A DNA stretch of 42,594 nucleotides from Endozoicomonas atrinae (GTDB lineage: Bacteria; Pseudomonadota; Gammaproteobacteria; Pseudomonadales; Endozoicomonadaceae): positions 1-42,594 of the forward strand of contig NZ_LUKQ02000018.1 in NCBI RefSeq assembly GCF_001647025.1. The letters run 5' to 3'. Within the stretch, counting starts at the first letter, position 1. Each line of letters starts with the position of its first letter. Position numbers and translations under genes: made by a program. Below the pieces are notes generated by a model that saw only the letters and a program-made list of their open reading frames with translations, was not told the DNA's origin and ran no database searches. Positions 40,184 through 42,594 of this stretch are shown in pieces.

Positions 40184-42514
40184 ATGGCTAATGTCTCAAG
40201 TAATGAGGTTCAAACAGCATATAACCTTTGTAATGAAGAGGGGACTTTCATTGAGGTCAAAGGAGAGGATGGCAGGACCATTACCGGGAGATCCGGTCAG
40301 CCTGTTTTTGGTTTTCGGCGTGGTGATTTTGTGAGTTATCATGATGGGTTACCGAATTACTTACCACCATCAACTGATTGTAGGGCAAGTATGCCGGAAG
40401 CCCCTCGGTCAGTGTCATTAGCAGCTCCGTTTTTAGGTAGCACGTGTATACCAACCGTTGCTGTGGAGCATGGCCTGTCGATTAATCAACATGCTTTGCT
40501 TTCGCAAGACCAGCCTGGTTGTTTTCTTAATACTCAGTATATTGAAAACCAGCGCTTTTCAATGGAGGGGCCACAGGGTGTATTTTATGGATGTCAGGTA
40601 ATCGCGCAGTCGGAGCCAGTGGTTCTTAATATGGGGGGGATGGTTGGCAGTTTACCCTATATGCAACACTCTGCCAGCGTGGTCAGAGCTGTGCATGCAG
40701 GGCAAGCTATTCTGCCTGTGAATGATATCTCTCAGAAACCCGTACCGTTTTATGATGTAGCAGGAGGAGTGATACCTGCTATATATAACTCGTTATCACC
40801 CTGTGCTGCCTTTAATCAGAGGTCTTCTGGCATATATCAGAATTCGGCTTCCGGAAGTACGGTTCGTTCAATGGCTGTGAAACCTGTTTTGGCAGCAAAG
40901 GGGGGAGCCAGCCTTTCATTTCAGGAGCCAGGGGCGAGCATAGTTGGAGGCAGAGAGGTATCAAGGCGGATAAGTAGTGATGACTCTGTAAGAAAAGTAA
41001 GAAAAAATAAAAGAAGGGCCAGGAAGAAGGTTCAGGCTGGAGAGGGTGCTGCTACAAACCCCTCTGCTCGACAGCAACCTGCGATAGCAGGTTCTGAACT
41101 TGGTAGTGGTAAAAGAACAAAGCCGATAAAAAAACTACCGATTGTTACTGAAGTGGCTGGCGCACATTACCCTGTATTACCGAATAGTTCCGATACTCAA
41201 AAGCAAGCAGAGGGAGTAGTGCCAATAAAGGATGCTAATGAATTGAGTTTATCTTCTCTTCATGGCATTAAGAAAAAGCGGCGCCTGCTGCTGGGTTCAA
41301 TGAATGATCCGGCGCTTTTTGTTAAGCATGTTGTGGATGTTTTGAAGCTTATTGAGGAAAATGCAGCTAAGTATGTTTGGTTCTCATTAAAAGAATCGGA
41401 ATTTCAATTATTTATAGATGTTCGTGCCAGGCTTTATAAATGGACAAGAGGTTGTCCTAAAGATGAGCGAAAAGTTGATCTGCAGCAGGCTGAATATATT
41501 TTTCGAAAAATTGATCCTTTTATTGTACGGGCTTTTGAAGGCTTTTTAGATAAAATAAATGAAGGATATAGTAAGTTGCTGTTTGATACTCTGGATTTTC
41601 TTTTGATGGACTATGTTTTCGGTATCGATTTGGAGAAAATCGATTTAAGTAAACTGCTTCCATTCATAAATAACATATCTCTGGTTATGTCTGCTGGACT
41701 GGCATGTAAAATTGCGGGACATCGCAAAATTACAGGGAGAAATAAGCAGGCATTAGTCGTGGAGATGTATAAGAGTTTCATCAAAAGGTTGGGGGATGGG
41801 GGGTGTATAAACTTGCGAAAGGAGCAGGTCAGTCATTGTTTTTTTCAATTCTCCCGAGCTTTTATTAATCTTCCTGATTCTTGGTTTCATGAAAGCAAGC
41901 TGGCTGATGTGAGAGTTAGTCGTATTGGTAAAGATGCTTGGTTGAATAAAATAGAAACGAGTAAAAGGCAATATTTATCAGGCTATGGGCGTATTCGAGG
42001 GGAGCAGTTGGCTGTCAGGTGGTCAAAGCTGGAAAATGAAATTATTAACGAAGGTGATGTAGGTCAGAGTGACGAAGTATCAGAAGCTATAAGTCAAAGT
42101 GACAGAAAAACTCCTGAAGCTATCGCTGATCACGTGAAGGCTCAAGTAAGATTATCCAATGAGGCAATATGTAATCGCGCATGTGAGTTACTTCAGAGTG
42201 AAAACACTTCTGCAGCAAGAGAATTGTATGAAAATATTTTAAGAAGTAAGGATGTCAAACCCTTCATGGTTATCACTTGTGAGCTTGCTTTAATTGAGGT
42301 TTTATTTAGAGAATTATGCTTTATCTGGGATTATTCTAACTTCAAAAAAATAATCCGTAAATGTGAAAGGATATTTAATGATTATAGGAGTGCATGTTCA
42401 CGGAAAGGTCATCGGGTTGAAATAAAAGCTTGTGAGTTGGAGAAGGTTTCAGATAAGGTTGATGAGACAATACTCCGGACACTATTATGCAGCGATAGCA
42501 CCATAGCTACTTAG
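40184..42514 (+). CDS. Large hypothetical protein with basic nuclear-localisation-like patches, 3' end cut by an IS
   Basis: A 776-residue reading frame of unknown family. The N-terminal third is low in charge and rich in proline, serine and glycine. Residues about 265-320 contain dense basic runs (VRKVRKNKRRARKKVQ; KRTKPIKK), and another is near 360 (KKKRRLL). The C-terminal half is helical, with leucine-rich segments and a possible TPR-like region (ICNRACELLQSENTSAAREL). Codons after about 42468 belong to the terminal IS copy, so the last 15 residues (from about LRTLLCSDS) are not native and the true C-terminus is missing. No signal peptide is seen. The basic patches resemble eukaryotic nuclear localisation signals and suggest a host-directed effector, but that is speculation. 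Confidence 0.65.
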   Translation: MANVSSNEVQTAYNLCNEEGTFIEVKGEDGRTITGRSGQPVFGFRRGDFVSYHDGLPNYLPPSTDCRASMPEAPRSVSLAAPFLGSTCIPTVAVEHGLSINQHALLSQDQPGCFLNTQYIENQRFSMEGPQGVFYGCQVIAQSEPVVLNMGGMVGSLPYMQHSASVVRAVHAGQAILPVNDISQKPVPFYDVAGGVIPAIYNSLSPCAAFNQRSSGIYQNSASGSTVRSMAVKPVLAAKGGASLSFQEPGASIVGGREVSRRISSDDSVRKVRKNKRRARKKVQAGEGAATNPSARQQPAIAGSELGSGKRTKPIKKLPIVTEVAGAHYPVLPNSSDTQKQAEGVVPIKDANELSLSSLHGIKKKRRLLLGSMNDPALFVKHVVDVLKLIEENAAKYVWFSLKESEFQLFIDVRARLYKWTRGCPKDERKVDLQQAEYIFRKIDPFIVRAFEGFLDKINEGYSKLLFDTLDFLLMDYVFGIDLEKIDLSKLLPFINNISLVMSAGLACKIAGHRKITGRNKQALVVEMYKSFIKRLGDGGCINLRKEQVSHCFFQFSRAFINLPDSWFHESKLADVRVSRIGKDAWLNKIETSKRQYLSGYGRIRGEQLAVRWSKLENEIINEGDVGQSDEVSEAISQSDRKTPEAIADHVKAQVRLSNEAICNRACELLQSENTSAARELYENILRSKDVKPFMVITCELALIEVLFRELCFIWDYSNFKKIIRKCERIFNDYRSACSRKGHRVEIKACELEKVSDKVDETILRTLLCSDSTIAT

Positions 42515-42594
42515 CTCCTCATAAGTATTCATGACTTTTTCGTCATTCATTGCCAAGCCTAACTTCTCAAAAACTCTGTGCATCAGGTTCTGAT
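42468..42594 (-). mobile_element. 3' end of an insertion sequence (right contig end)
   Basis: An exact inverted copy of 1-127, with the outer end of the IS pointing into the contig at 42468 (CAATACTCCGG). It interrupts the large gene at 40184. The IS itself continues beyond the window. Confidence 0.8.
42485..42592 (-). CDS. Transposase, C-terminal fragment (partial, second copy)
   Basis: Identical to the fragment at 3-110, on the opposite strand. The stop is at 42485-42487 and the frame is open to the window edge. The family is not assignable. Confidence 0.55.
   Translation of the reverse strand, partial: QNLMHRVFEKLGLAMNDEKVMNTYEELSSYGAIAA

Noticed and set aside
1-42594. Terminal inverted repeats as the ends of a single large transposon or linear phage
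   Set aside because: The repeated 127 bp encodes the tail of a transposase-like frame and its length matches an assembly k-mer; two IS copies at contig breaks explain it better.

Overview
The window looks like one contig of a marine, host-associated gammaproteobacterium. The best guess is an Oceanospirillales member near Endozoicomonas. This rests on moderate GC, abundant IS debris, Pseudomonas-style Wsp genes, a BCCT plus ProXWV osmoprotection block, and a large lineage-restricted protein with basic patches. No rRNA or tRNA is present to confirm it, so the genus is an inference. Both ends carry the same 127-bp sequence in inverted orientation: the 3' end of an insertion-sequence transposase. 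The contig therefore appears to stop inside two copies of one IS.

Layout. 1-1231: IS end and a decayed IS5-family copy. 1421-9717: a dense block of two-component genes: a CHASE-domain histidine kinase, a PhnD-like periplasmic binding protein paired with a HAMP-PAS-GAF-PAS kinase, a receiver fused to an HPt domain that has lost its histidine, a stand-alone receiver, and an HPt-REC-REC protein. 9755-13090: a three-gene exopolysaccharide cassette (YaiO-like outer-membrane barrel, membrane-anchored HEAT-repeat protein, processive family-2 glycosyltransferase). 14043-26214: a complete Wsp chemosensory system in the order wspA-wspA2-wspB-wspC-wspD-wspE-wspF-wspR, followed by a small receiver protein. 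26420-30294: accessory genes, namely a tiny membrane protein, a YghU-type glutathione transferase, a frameshifted membrane-protein remnant, a secreted protein and a DUF2237 protein. 30398-36622: a compatible-solute block with a BetT-like BCCT carrier, a divergent MarR-type regulator and proX-proW-proV. 36781-39285: a DUF2789 protein and the Prc periplasmic protease. 39678-42514: a small hypothetical gene and a large protein whose 3' end is cut by the terminal IS.

How it fits together. In Pseudomonas, Wsp signalling converts surface sensing into c-di-GMP through WspR and drives exopolysaccharide production. Here a Wsp operon lies about 950 bp downstream of a polysaccharide synthase/export cassette, and that cassette follows directly on a block of sensors, receivers and HPt proteins. 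The simplest reading is one biofilm module in which periplasmic and membrane sensing, a phosphorelay and c-di-GMP all feed a single polysaccharide. Several parts deviate from the textbook version: the WspF receiver lacks its phospho-aspartate, the WspR inhibitory site is altered, WspE has an extra degenerate N-terminal domain, there are two WspA-type receptors, and one HPt domain is histidine-less. These features may be rewired, and they are the most interesting content of the window.
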